Source: Nonlabens ulvanivorans (lineage in GTDB: Bacteria > Bacteroidota > Bacteroidia > Flavobacteriales > Flavobacteriaceae). From it: DNA of 64,000 nt. This document shows positions 26,341 to 36,277 of this stretch, piece by piece. Location: the NCBI RefSeq assembly GCF_000755285.1, contig NZ_BBMK01000010.1, forward strand, positions 1 through 64,000, in the 5' to 3' direction. Position 1 is the stretch's first letter, and every line of letters begins with the position of its first letter. The translations under genes and the position numbers were made by a program. The notes under the pieces were generated by a model. It worked only from the letters and a program-made list of their open reading frames with translations, did not search any database and was not told the origin of the DNA.

Positions 26341-28050
26341 ATGTTACATAAAAAAATAATTTTCTTCTTCTCTTTGCTAGTTGCATCACATTTTGGCGCA
26401 AGCCAAAACCAAAAGAATATTCCTGAAGGTTATTTCAAGAATCCGTTGGATATTGAATTAAAACTTTCTGGAACTTTTGGAGAATTGCGCTCCAATCATT
26501 TCCACAGTGGCCTAGACATTAAAACAAACCAGCGTACTGGTCTTAAAGTTTATGCAACCGCATCTGGTTATGTAAGCCGTATAAAAATTGAACGCTATGG
26601 ATACGGTAAAGCCATTTATATCACACATCCCAATGGGTATACAAGTGTATATGCACATCTAGATAAATTATCACCTAGGATTGAAGAATATTTGAAGCAA
26701 CGACAATATGAGAATGAAACTTATGAAATCCAACTTTTCCCTAGTGACCTAGAATTAAGAGTAGACCAAGGTGAAGTAGTTGCTTATAGTGGTAATAGTG
26801 GTGGTAGCGGTGGACCTCACCTACATTTTGAAATAAGAGACAGTGCCGCAAGACCTATAAACTATGATGATGGGTATTAATGTGCCAGATAGTAAAAAAC
26901 CATTGGTGAAGCAAATAATGGCCTATCCGCTAGATGAAAACGCAACGATAAATGGAAAGAATGAGCCTGCGCTTTTAAGGCTTATTCCTTTAAAAAATGG
27001 TGGCTTTAAAACAGAAAAGCTAAACGCATATGGCAGTATAGGTATAGGTGTTAATACCAGCGACCGTCAAAATGGTGGTAATAATCAGAATGGTGTTTAC
27101 CAAATCAAAACTAGCTTTAACGGCACACCTAACTTTGAAATCTGTTTTGACACTTATGCCTTTAGTGAGACGAGATATTTAAATCAAATGATTGATTATG
27201 AGTTTTTCAAAGAAAAGAAAAGTCGCATTTCAAAATTATTTATTCCACCAGGAAGCCCTTTAAGTCTTTATGGCAATTCTATTAATGATGGTAAACTATC
27301 CCTTTATGAACCTGGATCAAATAGTAGTTATAACATAGAAATTAAAGATTACCAAAACAACACAAGTAAGATTGTTGTTGACATTATTAACGATCAACCA
27401 CCTACTGAATTACTAGCACCTGATAATGAAGGATTAGAATACGTAGGTCATTCAACAACATTCAATAGTAAAATGGGGAAATTTAACCTCACAATACCTA
27501 AAGGCGCTTTATATGAAGATGCACTTTTAGAAATTAAAGAAAACTTAGACACCATCACGATACATAGAGATATCATACCATTACATAAAAACTTTATTCT
27601 AGAATATGATATAAGCTCAAAAGCTGGTGATAATCTAGACCAGTACTATATTGCTCGTATTACCTCATGGGGGGGCGCAGCCTATCATGTCAACACAAAA
27701 CGTAATGGAAATAAATTGACCGCTTATAGTAAAATAATGGGTACTTATGCCATTACTAAGGATGATAAAAAACCAACTATCAACCTATCAATTTTAAAAA
27801 TAAACAATGGATAAGCAATAATAAAAGTTTAAGACTATCGATTGCAGATAAAGAAAGCGGAATAGATGGATATCGAGCAACAGTAAATGGTAAGTTCATT
27901 CTTATGGAATATGACTATAAAACTGGTATCATAAAACACGATTTTTCAGATAACGCCGTTACTGATAGTGAAAACCACCTTAAAGTAATCGTAACGGACA
28001 ATGCTGGAAATAGCACTACATTTGAAGCTACGTTTTTCCGCAAGATTTAA
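26341..28050 (+). pseudogene. M23 family metallopeptidase, two frameshifts
   Basis: About 570 residues. Signal peptide (MLHKKIIFFFSLLVASHFGAS), then an M23/LytM domain with HSGLDIKTNQRTGLKVYAT, YGKAIYITHPNGYTSVYAHLD and GGSGGPHLHFEIRDS, the HxxxD, HxH zinc site of peptidoglycan endopeptidases. A long C-terminal beta-rich part follows. Frame is lost at about 26862 (two bases missing; INPMMMGINVPDSKKP would restore it) and about 27790-27796 (one base missing before FKNKQWISNNKSLRLS); the third segment ends FEATFFRKI. A seven-G tract at 27669-27675 adds a Gly in SWGGAAYH. It is followed after 9 bp by the TonB receptor, so they are one unit. Confidence 0.85.
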
Positions 28051-28059
28051 AAAAGACAT

Positions 28060-30546
28060 TTGAAGACCTACCTTTTCCTCGCTGCATTTCTTTTAAGCCT
28101 TATCGCTTTGGCACAACAAGCCACTGTACAAGGTGTTATCCTAGACGAATTTAATGAACCCGTTAAAGATGTCAATGTATCTGTACAAGGTACAACTATA
28201 GGAACAGCATCTAATGAAAATGGATTCTATCAATTAAAGGTTCCTGCAAATCAAAAAGTGGTCATCACATTTACTGCCATAAGTTATAAAGGTGGACAAA
28301 AAGAATTAATCCTCAAAAACCTTCAGGTTTATGAATTAAATCCAGTGATGGTTTCTAGTATAGAAATTATTGATACTGTTGTTTTAAACACTACCACACG
28401 TGAGGATCTAGAAGGAATTACAACCATAAGTGCAAAAGTGATTCGTAAAATCCCTGGTGCTCAACCTGGTGTAGAAAACATTTTAAAATCTTTACCAGGT
28501 GTCAGTGGTAGTAATGAGTTAAGTACACAATATCGCGCTCGTGGTGGAAATTTTGATGAGAACCTTGTTTATATTAATGAGATAGAGGTCTACAGACCTT
28601 TTTTAATACGTAGTGGTCAGCAAGAAGGATTGAGTTTTGTGAATTCAGACATGGTGCGCAGTGTAGACTTTAGCGCAGGTGGTTTTCAATCTAAATATGG
28701 TGATAAGTTAAGCTCTGTATTAGACATTGACTATCGTCGTCCTACAGATTTTGGTGCAGGAATAGATGCTAGCTTACTAGGTGTGAATGCGTTTGTTGAA
28801 GGAGACGCTTTCGCGAAAGCGTTTACAGGAATCCTAGGAGTTCGTTACAGAGACAATAGTTTACTAGTAAACTCTCGAGAAACTGAAGCTAACGCTATAC
28901 CAAGGTTCTTTGACGCACAGACCTATCTAACTTACAAGGTTAATTCAAAATTAGAACTGGGCTTTTTAGGTAACATTGCGATTAACAGTTATGAGTTTGA
29001 GCCACGATTTAGACAAACTAATTTTGGGACACTACAAGATCCACAAGCTATCGTGATACGTTATCAAGGTCGTGAAGATGATCAATATGAAACTTATTTT
29101 GGAGCCCTTAAAGCTAGTTATGATGCAACAGAAAATTTAAGCCTAAGGTTTATTACTAGTGTTTATCATACTCAAGAACAAGAGCATTATGATATTTTAG
29201 CTAACTATGGTCTTGGAAGACCAAACACGGATATAGGTGGCGCAGACTTAGGTCAGGTTGATTTCACGACAGCTATAGGATCTGAACTCGAGCATGGCCG
29301 TAATGATCTAGATGCTCTTATTGTTACTGCAGAACATCGAGGAACACTAGAATTTCCAAGTGATAAAAAAGAAAACGATCGCCTCGATTGGGGAATTAAA
29401 TATTCTAAAGAAGATATAAGAGATCGTGTACGCGAGTATAATGTTATCGACAGTGCAGGCTTTAATATAAGACCACCATTACCTAATTTAAGTAATGACC
29501 AACCTTATGAGCCTTTCACAGGACCACTAGTCCCATTTGAATCTACGAGTGCAGATAATGATGTGCAGGTGGCACGTTATCAGGTGTTCGGTCAGTACAG
29601 TAGCCGTGGCTATATTAAGGACACAGAGGTTTTTTGGAATGCTGGAATACGTTCTCATACGTGGAATGTAAGTGGTGATGGAATTGAAAGCACAACGCAA
29701 ATGGTAGTCTCGCCACGTGGTCAACTCGCTATAAAACCAGCATGGACTAATACTGATATGCTCTTCCGTATCTCTGGTGGACTGTATTACCAGCCGCCAT
29801 TTTATAGAGAATTGCGAGACCAGCAAGGTGTGGTAAATCCTGCTGTAAAAGCACAAAAATCCATTCATGCTGTAATAGGAAACGACTGGAGTTTTAACTG
29901 GATATCTAGCGATGGTAAAAAGCGACCTTTTAAATTAACAACTGAAGTCTACTACAAAGATCTGACAGACGTAAATACGTATACATTAGAAAACGTACGC
30001 ATCAGATATAGAGCAAATAATGATGCCGTTGCTTATGCCTATGGTGTAGACTTGCGTATTAATGGTGAATTTGTACCAGGTACGGAAAGCTGGTTTAGTG
30101 CTGGATATTTAAAAACAGAAGAGAATTTAAATGGAAGAGGATATATCGCGAGACCAACAGATCAACGATTGAAATTTGCTGCATTGTTTCAAGACTACGT
30201 TCCCAACATGCCGCATTTAAAAATGTATTTAAACTTAGTATATAATACAGGCTTACCTGGCGGATCACCTAATTATGCAGACCCATACGATTTCCAGTTC
30301 CGTCTACAGGATTATCGTAGAGCAGATATAGGTATTAATTTAGTATTAAAAGACGATAAAAAGTCTAGTAAATTATTCAGCAATTTTGCTGAGGTGACAA
30401 TTGGTGCAGAGATTTATAACATCTTTGATGAAAGCAACTCTATTACTAACATTTGGGTACGAGACGTTTCTAGCCAGCAGCAATTTGCTATTCCTAATGA
30501 GTTAACACCACGAGTATTTAACGTTAGACTGGTAGCGAGATTGTAA
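28060..30546 (+). CDS. TonB-dependent receptor with CarboxypepD-like N-terminal domain
   Basis: 828 residues, an outer-membrane active transporter. A signal peptide (KTYLFLAAFLLSLIALAQ) is followed by a carboxypeptidase-D regulatory-like domain (VQGVILDEFNEPVKDVNVSVQGTTIGTASNENGFY), a plug (RKIPGAQPGVENILKSLPGVSGSNELSTQYRARGGNFDENLVYINEIEVYRPF), and a 22-strand-type barrel with C-terminal RVFNVRLVARL. No SusD partner is adjacent, so it is not a classical polysaccharide locus; substrate unknown. The start is TTG, nine bases after the M23 gene. It contains a palindrome copy read as AFAKAF. Confidence 0.9.
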   Translation: MKTYLFLAAFLLSLIALAQQATVQGVILDEFNEPVKDVNVSVQGTTIGTASNENGFYQLKVPANQKVVITFTAISYKGGQKELILKNLQVYELNPVMVSSIEIIDTVVLNTTTREDLEGITTISAKVIRKIPGAQPGVENILKSLPGVSGSNELSTQYRARGGNFDENLVYINEIEVYRPFLIRSGQQEGLSFVNSDMVRSVDFSAGGFQSKYGDKLSSVLDIDYRRPTDFGAGIDASLLGVNAFVEGDAFAKAFTGILGVRYRDNSLLVNSRETEANAIPRFFDAQTYLTYKVNSKLELGFLGNIAINSYEFEPRFRQTNFGTLQDPQAIVIRYQGREDDQYETYFGALKASYDATENLSLRFITSVYHTQEQEHYDILANYGLGRPNTDIGGADLGQVDFTTAIGSELEHGRNDLDALIVTAEHRGTLEFPSDKKENDRLDWGIKYSKEDIRDRVREYNVIDSAGFNIRPPLPNLSNDQPYEPFTGPLVPFESTSADNDVQVARYQVFGQYSSRGYIKDTEVFWNAGIRSHTWNVSGDGIESTTQMVVSPRGQLAIKPAWTNTDMLFRISGGLYYQPPFYRELRDQQGVVNPAVKAQKSIHAVIGNDWSFNWISSDGKKRPFKLTTEVYYKDLTDVNTYTLENVRIRYRANNDAVAYAYGVDLRINGEFVPGTESWFSAGYLKTEENLNGRGYIARPTDQRLKFAALFQDYVPNMPHLKMYLNLVYNTGLPGGSPNYADPYDFQFRLQDYRRADIGINLVLKDDKKSSKLFSNFAEVTIGAEIYNIFDESNSITNIWVRDVSSQQQFAIPNELTPRVFNVRLVARL
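28806..28821. repeat. 16-bp palindrome, perfect copy, in the TonB receptor gene
   Basis: Encodes AFAKA in GDAFAKAFTG, in the early barrel region. Confidence 0.95.
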
Positions 30547-30565
30547 AAGTATAGCTTTGAAATAA

Positions 30566-30581
30566 CGCTTTCGCGAAAGCG
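30566..30581. repeat. 16-bp palindrome, perfect copy, between convergent genes
   Basis: Lies 19 bp after the receptor stop and 2 bp from the cysteine desulfurase stop. No other terminator is seen between these convergent genes, so here the palindrome could itself act as a hairpin (6-bp stem, CGCG loop). Confidence 0.93.
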
Positions 30582-30583
30582 TT

Positions 30584-31735
30584 TTAAATAGACTTTAGAT
30601 ACTCTACTAAAACATCCACCACGTAATCCAGCTCTTCTTTGGTATTAAAGATAGAGAAACTAAATCGCAGACTAGGCTTATTTAAGTCTTCATCTGCTAG
30701 CACATTAGTTAATACGTGAGATCCTTTTTGAGAACCACTTTGGCAAGCACTACCTTTAGAACAAGCAATCCCTTTCAAATCCATTGTGAAAAGCAACATC
30801 GCTGCCTTATCTGCAGGACAAGGAAGACAGACATTTAATAAGGTAAACGTACTGTTTTCATGATCACCACAATTCCCGTTGAACTTGACACCTGGTATTT
30901 TTTCTAAAAGCTGAGCTTTAAAATAATCTTTTAGACCTTTAACGTATTCACGTTCTTTTTCTAGATTTTCATAAGCCATAGATAAAGACTTATCCATACC
31001 TACGATATTATGCACACTTTCTGTACCAGCACGGTAACCACGTTCTTGTGCACCACCTAAAATCAGTGGTTTCAAACCGGTACCTTTCCTAATAAAAGCA
31101 AATCCTACACCTTTAGGACCATGGAATTTATGAGCACTCACCGCTGTAAAATCAACAGGTAGTGTGGAGAAATCCATTTCATAATGACCGATAGATTGCA
31201 CACAATCACTATGAAAAAGTGTATTGTATTTTTTACACATATTCCCCACTCGATCGATATCTAATTTATTACCTATCTCATTATTAATATGCATCAAGCT
31301 CACAAGAGTTTTTTGAGACTCATCTTTAAGTAACTCTTGTAGGTGATCATAACTAGGCGTTCCACAATCTTGTAAATCTAGATACTCAACATGAGTTCCA
31401 TATTTCTCTTTACAGTAGTCTACAATATAAAGAACAGCATGGTGCTCAATTTTTGTGGTAATGATACGTTGTACTCCTAGATCACGAACACAACTGTGAA
31501 TGGCTAGATTATCTGCTTCAGTACCACCAGATGTGAAAATGATTTCTGCTGCTGTAACACCTAATTGGGCTGCAATGTTTTTACGAGCATTTTCTATTAA
31601 CGATTTTGCACTGCGACCATAACTATGTGTGCTACTAGGGTTACCATAAACGTCCTGCATTACTCGAGTCATCTCGTCGATTACTTCAGTTCTCATTTGT
31701 GTGGTAGCGGCACTATCTAAATATACTTGTCTCAT
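30584..31735 (-). CDS. cysteine desulfurase (NifS/IscS-like)
   Basis: 383 residues, a PLP enzyme that takes sulfur from cysteine for Fe-S clusters and thiolation. YLDSAATTQMRTEVIDEM opens the protein; the PLP lysine is in VSAHKFHGPKGVGF; the active-site cysteine loop is GIACSKGSACQSGSQKGSHVL. No iscU, sufE or other assembly gene adjoins it, so it may be a stand-alone form acting in tRNA thiolation or general Fe-S supply. Length and motifs are complete. Confidence 0.9.
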   Translation of the reverse strand: MRQVYLDSAATTQMRTEVIDEMTRVMQDVYGNPSSTHSYGRSAKSLIENARKNIAAQLGVTAAEIIFTSGGTEADNLAIHSCVRDLGVQRIITTKIEHHAVLYIVDYCKEKYGTHVEYLDLQDCGTPSYDHLQELLKDESQKTLVSLMHINNEIGNKLDIDRVGNMCKKYNTLFHSDCVQSIGHYEMDFSTLPVDFTAVSAHKFHGPKGVGFAFIRKGTGLKPLILGGAQERGYRAGTESVHNIVGMDKSLSMAYENLEKEREYVKGLKDYFKAQLLEKIPGVKFNGNCGDHENSTFTLLNVCLPCPADKAAMLLFTMDLKGIACSKGSACQSGSQKGSHVLTNVLADEDLNKPSLRFSFSIFNTKEELDYVVDVLVEYLKSI

Positions 31736-31772
31736 GCCGGCAAAAGTAAAAGAAATGACCTTAAAAATTAAC

Positions 31773-31803
31773 TTTAAAGCTCGAATAGTAATCCTTATTT
31801 TTG
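31773..31803 (+). promoter_or_regulatory. possible promoter of the Ca-binding lipoprotein gene
   Basis: TTTA (31773-31776), 19 bp, TATTTTTG (31796-31803). The -7 box is exact; the ATG begins five bases later. Confidence 0.45.
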
Positions 31804-31808
31804 AAGAT

Positions 31809-32699
31809 ATGAAAAAACTGCTTTACCTTATAATCCCTATAGCTTTAATAGGCTGTGATGATGGCGACTTAATTTTAGAAGATCTAGATTTTGAAAGCTC
31901 AACTGTTCAAGCATGTGACATCCCAGAAGATGACGACATATCAGACTATCTTTTTTATATGATTAATGATACCGAAACGATATCATTACAACTATCTACA
32001 ACAGATAATATTTTAAGTACTCAAGCAACTTATGGCCCATACTCTTTAATTACTAATGATTTGGAGTACCGTAAACTTAGTGACGCAGCTGGTAGTGATT
32101 ATTATTGTAATGATATACCACCGTCAAGCCCTACTACATTACAAACTTTTATAGGAGAAGATGGTGATGTCTATATTACAACCAGTATAGAAGAAGAAGA
32201 TAATGATGGAATCAGTGCTGTGGACGAAGGAATAGCCACGTTACAAGACACAGATATGGACGGCTTACCAGATTACATCGATGAAGATGATGATGGTGAT
32301 AATGTATTAACCATTAATGAAGGTATTAACCTTACCGACCTTTCTTTGAGTCAAGACACAGATGGTGATGGAACACCAGATTATCTAGATAATGATGACG
32401 ATGGTGATGGCATCCTAACCATACAAGAAGATCTTAACCGTGATTTAAGCCCTGCAAATGATCGGCTATTAGTAGGGACAGACTTACAACCATATTACCT
32501 AATCAACTCCACACAAACAGCTAGTCCAGCGATAGATTCTTTTATACCTCATGAATATTCTAACACCGCAAGTCTAGATATAGCCATAGAAGACTTAAAT
32601 GCAACTAGCGATAGTAGAGAAATTATAATTGCTTTTTATGAATTTGGAACTTTTGTAAGAACGGTCACAAAGACGATAACACCAAATTTTGTTCCTTAA
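31809..32699 (+). CDS. lipoprotein with thrombospondin type 3-like calcium repeats
   Basis: 296 residues. Lipoprotein signal MKKLLYLIIPIALIGCDDGD with lipobox LIGC. The central part has acidic repeats DTDMDGLPDYIDEDDDGDNV and DTDGDGTPDYLDNDDDGDGI, the Asp-rich DxDxDGxxD pattern of calcium-binding TSP3 repeats. The ends have two cysteines (near residues 37 and 100) and a beta-rich C terminus. Probably an extracytoplasmic outer-membrane lipoprotein, since acidic residues follow the Cys (a flavobacterial surface-export signal). Its role is unknown; it stands alone, tail to tail with the Smr gene. Confidence 0.8.
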   Translation: MKKLLYLIIPIALIGCDDGDLILEDLDFESSTVQACDIPEDDDISDYLFYMINDTETISLQLSTTDNILSTQATYGPYSLITNDLEYRKLSDAAGSDYYCNDIPPSSPTTLQTFIGEDGDVYITTSIEEEDNDGISAVDEGIATLQDTDMDGLPDYIDEDDDGDNVLTINEGINLTDLSLSQDTDGDGTPDYLDNDDDGDGILTIQEDLNRDLSPANDRLLVGTDLQPYYLINSTQTASPAIDSFIPHEYSNTASLDIAIEDLNATSDSREIIIAFYEFGTFVRTVTKTITPNFVP

Positions 32700-32701
32700 G
32701 A

Positions 32702-33235
32702 CTATTTAGGATTCTGATAAATGTATACTTCTGTGGCGCCTCTTCCATATTTCTGAAAATCTGCATCATAGTAGGTAATATCACTATAACGATCAAATAA
32801 ATATTCTAGTTCTTTTTTGAGTACACCTTCACCTACACCATGAATAAAAACGAGTTTAGGAATGCGTTCTTTACGAGCCCATTCTAGTTTATATCGAGCA
32901 GTATCCATTTGTGTATTGAGCTTATCATATGCATCCATACCGCGTTCACTTTTCACTAATTGATGAATATGCAGATCAATTTCTACAGCTGGAATTTCCT
33001 TAGCTTTTTTACGTGAAACCTGTCGCTTTTTTCCTTTCTGAATAGCAACCTCTTCCTTAACAACAACACGATCAACTTTAAACCTTTGATCTAGAATAAG
33101 CTCTGATTCATTGTATTCAATTTCAATATCGTCATCTGTAATGATCGTTATTTGTTCCGCTTTCGCGAAAGCTACCACTCCACCAAACTCATCGTCTAAA
33201 ACCAAGACTCGATCTCCTTTTTGAAATTTACTCAT
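32702..33235 (-). CDS. Smr/MutS2-type domain protein
   Basis: 177 residues. An N-terminal basic KOW-like part (FQKGDRVLVLDDEFGGVV) is followed by a lysine-rich linker and a C-terminal Smr domain with EIDLHIHQL and LVFIHGVGEGVLKKELEYLF, the DLHxH and HGxGxG nuclease motifs. It resembles the free-standing flavobacterial Smr proteins often annotated as DNA mismatch repair-related. It overlaps the small upstream membrane protein gene by 8 bp. A palindrome copy encodes AFAKA in the N-terminal part. Confidence 0.85.
   Translation of the reverse strand: MSKFQKGDRVLVLDDEFGGVVAFAKAEQITIITDDDIEIEYNESELILDQRFKVDRVVVKEEVAIQKGKKRQVSRKKAKEIPAVEIDLHIHQLVKSERGMDAYDKLNTQMDTARYKLEWARKERIPKLVFIHGVGEGVLKKELEYLFDRYSDITYYDADFQKYGRGATEVYIYQNPK
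33158..33172. repeat. palindrome copy, 15 of 16 bp, in the Smr gene
   Basis: Encodes AFAKA in VVAFAKAEQ, in the loop between the second and third beta strands of the N-terminal domain. Confidence 0.92.
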
Positions 33236-33416
33236 TTTCTTCAAAATTATCATCTTCTCGATTGCGACTATAAAGATAAGCAGCAATCATAAGTAAAACG
33301 ATTCCAGTGATTTGAAAGAACAAAACACCTTTATCAAAATACATAGAACATATCAAAAGTAGTATACCTGCGATAAGTGCAATCCCGTTAAATTGTTTTA
33401 TATTTATCATATTCAT
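33228..33416 (-). CDS. small two-helix membrane protein
   Basis: 62 residues from the ATG at 33416 (a further 7 codons are open upstream). Two hydrophobic segments (GIALIAGILLLICSMYF and VLFFQITGIVLLMIAAYLY) and a short charged tail SRNREDDNFEENE suggest a small inner-membrane protein. It overlaps the Smr gene and lies in a two-gene unit with it. Unknown family. Confidence 0.6.
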   Translation of the reverse strand: MNMINIKQFNGIALIAGILLLICSMYFDKGVLFFQITGIVLLMIAAYLYSRNREDDNFEENE

Positions 33417-33532
33417 CGTCAAATTTACACCATACATCTAATTTAAGTGTACTTAATTAATATTTACATGAAACTTTTACGGTATAGGTATGAAAAGCTT
33501 TTATTTTGTAGTCGCTAGTTAATAGTATTTAT

Positions 33533-35545
33533 ATGAAAAATTTTATTTTAAGCATTATCGCGGTTCTTTTTATCAGTTCATTATCTGCACAAGTATATGT
33601 AGGTGATGGATTTATTTATTCAAAAGGAACTAATCTATATGCTAAAGGGAAAATAAATCTTTCTACAAACGGGAAGTTATATTTAAGAAATGAAGCTCAG
33701 TTAATTCAAGGTGATGATGTAGATAATGAAGGAGCTGGTGTTTTATCTGTATTTCAAGAAGGTACATCAAATGAGTATACCTATAATTATTGGGGCTCAC
33801 CTGTTGGAGAAGCTACCAGTATTGGTAATCAAGATTTTGATTTAAACTCGCAAATATATTTTCCTACATTACAAGAAGGATTTACTGAAACGGGTTTTAG
33901 TTCAACTGCTCCTAACGCAGACTTGAGAACTAACCTAGTTATTGATGCAAGTTTAGCTACTATTTCTGGTACGTCAGATGCTACAGGAACAACGGATACG
34001 CAAGATGCTAGTCTACTACCTGGTAGTCCAGTAACTAATGCTTTAAAAATTTCGGGAAGATGGCTGTATAAATATGATACTAGTGGATCAACTGCATCTT
34101 ATGGAGCTTGGAGAAGCGTACAAGGCGCTACTGATGTAGAGCCTGGTGTAGGTTTCACTATGAAAGGTGTGGTACAGTCTTCTGGTCCTAACCTAGTAAA
34201 TGTTGGTGCATATAGTACATTCTTTGGGCAGCGTTATGACTTTAGAGGTCGACCTAATAATGGAACTATTAATGTTAACGTTAACGTTGATAATGTTGCT
34301 GTAGTAGGTAATCCTTATCCTTCTGCATTAGACTTAAAAAGCTTTTTAGAAGACAATATAGCTTATGATGGAATGGGTGCTTTTGACACCAGTATGTCAC
34401 AGATTGATGCAGTAGTTTATTTCTGGGAATCAAAAAGTACAAGTCATCAACTGACAGATTACATCGGTGGTTATGGTTCATATGTACCTAACGGTTTTGA
34501 TCCAGGTACGGAAGATGGATATGATAACAACGGTACATACGTTCAAGCAGCTTATAGTAGATATAATACAGATGGAACACCTTCTGCAGGTAGCACGGCA
34601 GGTGGTATTGACGGTTTAACAGGACCTATCGGAACCTTAAGTAGAAGATACGCGCCAATTGGTCAAGGTTTTGTAGTTACAAGATCATTATTTAGCGGCA
34701 CAAACCCAAGTGGCTTCCTTGTAGCAGACGGATTAGGATCAGTTGAATTTAATAATACACAGAGAGCATTTTACAAAGAATCTGATGGTAGTCTTTCATT
34801 TTTTGCAGCTGCTCCAGGTAGTAACAATAACAATCCTATTAACAGCACACCAGCACATGTTTTACCTAAGATAAGAATTAATGTTGCAGTTAATGATTTA
34901 TATGTACGTGAATTAGTACTTCAATTCCACTCTTCAACAACTATGGGAAGAGATATAGGTTGGGAAGCTCCTGTTTCACAAAATCAGCAAGCAAATGACG
35001 TATATATGCCAGTTGCAAATCAAGGACTGATTATCAATTCTATTCCTTTTTCTACAGATAAAAAAGTGCCATTAAGTTTTGATCTTGCTAGCAATAGCTC
35101 ATTTGATTTCAGTATCAAAACACTAGAAAACTTTGACACTCCATTTATCCTATTACATGATAAGCAAACTAATACTACCTATGACTTAAAGAATGGCACA
35201 TCTACTATTTCTTTAACAGCAGGAACAATTGATGATCGTTTTGAAATTATTTTCCAAGACCCAACAACACTTTCTAACGATGAAATTGTTAACGCTGAAA
35301 AAGAATTTGATATAGTACAAAACAATAGTCGCCAAGAATTAACAATCTTCAATCCTAATGGTATCGAAGTAAGCAACATCTCTTTATTTGATCTTTCTGG
35401 AAAGGAACTAATCTCTAGTAAAGAAGGAACCTCTAATAATGCTTACACTTTTGAAACAAGCAACTTTAGTACAGGAATCTACATCGTAAGAGTGATTACT
35501 GCTGACCAAAGAGAAGCTGCTGTAAAAGTGAGTATCAGTAACTAA
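33533..35545 (+). CDS. T9SS type A sorting domain-containing protein
   Basis: 670 residues. A signal peptide (MKNFILSIIAVLFISSLSAQ) is followed by a long beta-rich, Gly/Ser/Thr-rich extracellular part and a C-terminal T9SS type A domain of about 75 residues (LTIFNPNGIEVSNISLFDLSGKEL ... STGIYIVRVITADQREAAVKVSIS), which directs export through the type IX system and anchoring. The middle contains NVAVVGNPYPSALDLKSFLEDN, seen in many flavobacterial surface proteins of unknown role. It heads a unit with DUF2752 and the CCC-motif genes (2-bp gap). Confidence 0.88.
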   Translation: MKNFILSIIAVLFISSLSAQVYVGDGFIYSKGTNLYAKGKINLSTNGKLYLRNEAQLIQGDDVDNEGAGVLSVFQEGTSNEYTYNYWGSPVGEATSIGNQDFDLNSQIYFPTLQEGFTETGFSSTAPNADLRTNLVIDASLATISGTSDATGTTDTQDASLLPGSPVTNALKISGRWLYKYDTSGSTASYGAWRSVQGATDVEPGVGFTMKGVVQSSGPNLVNVGAYSTFFGQRYDFRGRPNNGTINVNVNVDNVAVVGNPYPSALDLKSFLEDNIAYDGMGAFDTSMSQIDAVVYFWESKSTSHQLTDYIGGYGSYVPNGFDPGTEDGYDNNGTYVQAAYSRYNTDGTPSAGSTAGGIDGLTGPIGTLSRRYAPIGQGFVVTRSLFSGTNPSGFLVADGLGSVEFNNTQRAFYKESDGSLSFFAAAPGSNNNNPINSTPAHVLPKIRINVAVNDLYVRELVLQFHSSTTMGRDIGWEAPVSQNQQANDVYMPVANQGLIINSIPFSTDKKVPLSFDLASNSSFDFSIKTLENFDTPFILLHDKQTNTTYDLKNGTSTISLTAGTIDDRFEIIFQDPTTLSNDEIVNAEKEFDIVQNNSRQELTIFNPNGIEVSNISLFDLSGKELISSKEGTSNNAYTFETSNFSTGIYIVRVITADQREAAVKVSISN

Positions 35546-35546
35546 T

Positions 35547-35840
35547 ATGAGTATACTAAGTGCCGATGATAGCTGGATGCTACCATGCATGAGTAAAAAA
35601 ATGACTGGAATGGACTGTCCTGGATGTGGTATCCAGCGGTCCTTTTCTCTTTTAATGCAAGGTGAAGTCGTTGATGCATTCTTTATGTATCCAGGAATTT
35701 ACCCTATGTTTTTTCTTTTTGTTTTTCTTACATTTGACTGGTTCTTTAAAATTAAACATGGAGAGAAAATCAAGCTAACGCTTGCCATACTTACCATAGG
35801 AACTATTTTAATCAACTATATCATTAAATTAATCTTTTAA
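35547..35840 (+). CDS. DUF2752 domain-containing protein
   Basis: 97 residues. DUF2752 features: CPGCGIQRSFSLLMQGEVVDAFFMYPGIYPMF, with the CPGCG motif in a short turn before a helix, and two membrane segments (MFFLFVFLTFDWFF; LAILTIGTILINYIIKLIF). Function unknown. It starts one base after the T9SS gene ends and is followed by two CCC-motif genes, a common flavobacterial grouping. Confidence 0.88.
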   Translation: MSILSADDSWMLPCMSKKMTGMDCPGCGIQRSFSLLMQGEVVDAFFMYPGIYPMFFLFVFLTFDWFFKIKHGEKIKLTLAILTIGTILINYIIKLIF

Positions 35841-35853
35841 CCAATCAATCATT

Positions 35854-36195
35854 ATGCAAAAATTAAACACAACCCTAGTTTACATACTATCTGTAGTAGG
35901 TTTTATATGCTGTTGCTTTAGCGGTGTCGGAGTGATACCAGCGGGAATAGCATTCTACCTAGCTAACAAAGGAGTTAAAGAATATGAAGCTAATCCAGAG
36001 GCATACTCTAACGGACCAGCTATGAAAACAGCAAAAACAGTTTCTTTAGTTGTTACTGTGATCGCTGGACTAATGGCTCTTTATAGCATTTACAACTTTG
36101 CTTCTACAACTCCAGAAGAAAGAGCTCAACAACAACGTGAAATGCTAGAGCAATTTGGTATGGATCCAGAAATGATGGAAGACGCTGGATATTAA
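35854..36195 (+). CDS. CCC motif membrane protein (first copy)
   Basis: 113 residues with the diagnostic ICCCFSGVGVIPAGIAFYLANKG in the first membrane segment and a second segment later (VVTVIAGLMALYSIYNF). The first half is nearly identical in plan to the next gene (shared MQKLNTT, YILSVVGF, CCCF, ANK, AMKTAKT). Function unknown. A hairpin terminator separates the two, so they may be transcribed independently despite being tandem. Confidence 0.85.
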   Translation: MQKLNTTLVYILSVVGFICCCFSGVGVIPAGIAFYLANKGVKEYEANPEAYSNGPAMKTAKTVSLVVTVIAGLMALYSIYNFASTTPEERAQQQREMLEQFGMDPEMMEDAGY

Positions 36196-36216
36196 TCAGG
36201 ACTTTTCATAAATTTT

Positions 36217-36245
36217 AAAAGGGAACGCAATGCGTTCCCTTTTTT
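36217..36245 (+). terminator. terminator after the first CCC-motif gene
   Basis: Stem GGGAACG/CGTTCCC with a CAATG loop, A-run before and T-run after. Confidence 0.88.
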
Positions 36246-36277
36246 ATTATTTTTACATTTCAATTTAAAAACTTATT

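Noticed and set aside
28060-30546. SusC/SusD polysaccharide utilisation locus
   Set aside because: The receptor has no SusD-like neighbour and no glycoside hydrolases nearby.
30566-30581. Palindrome as a general rho-independent terminator
   Set aside because: It has no loop in the full palindrome, lacks T-tracts, and most copies lie inside genes.
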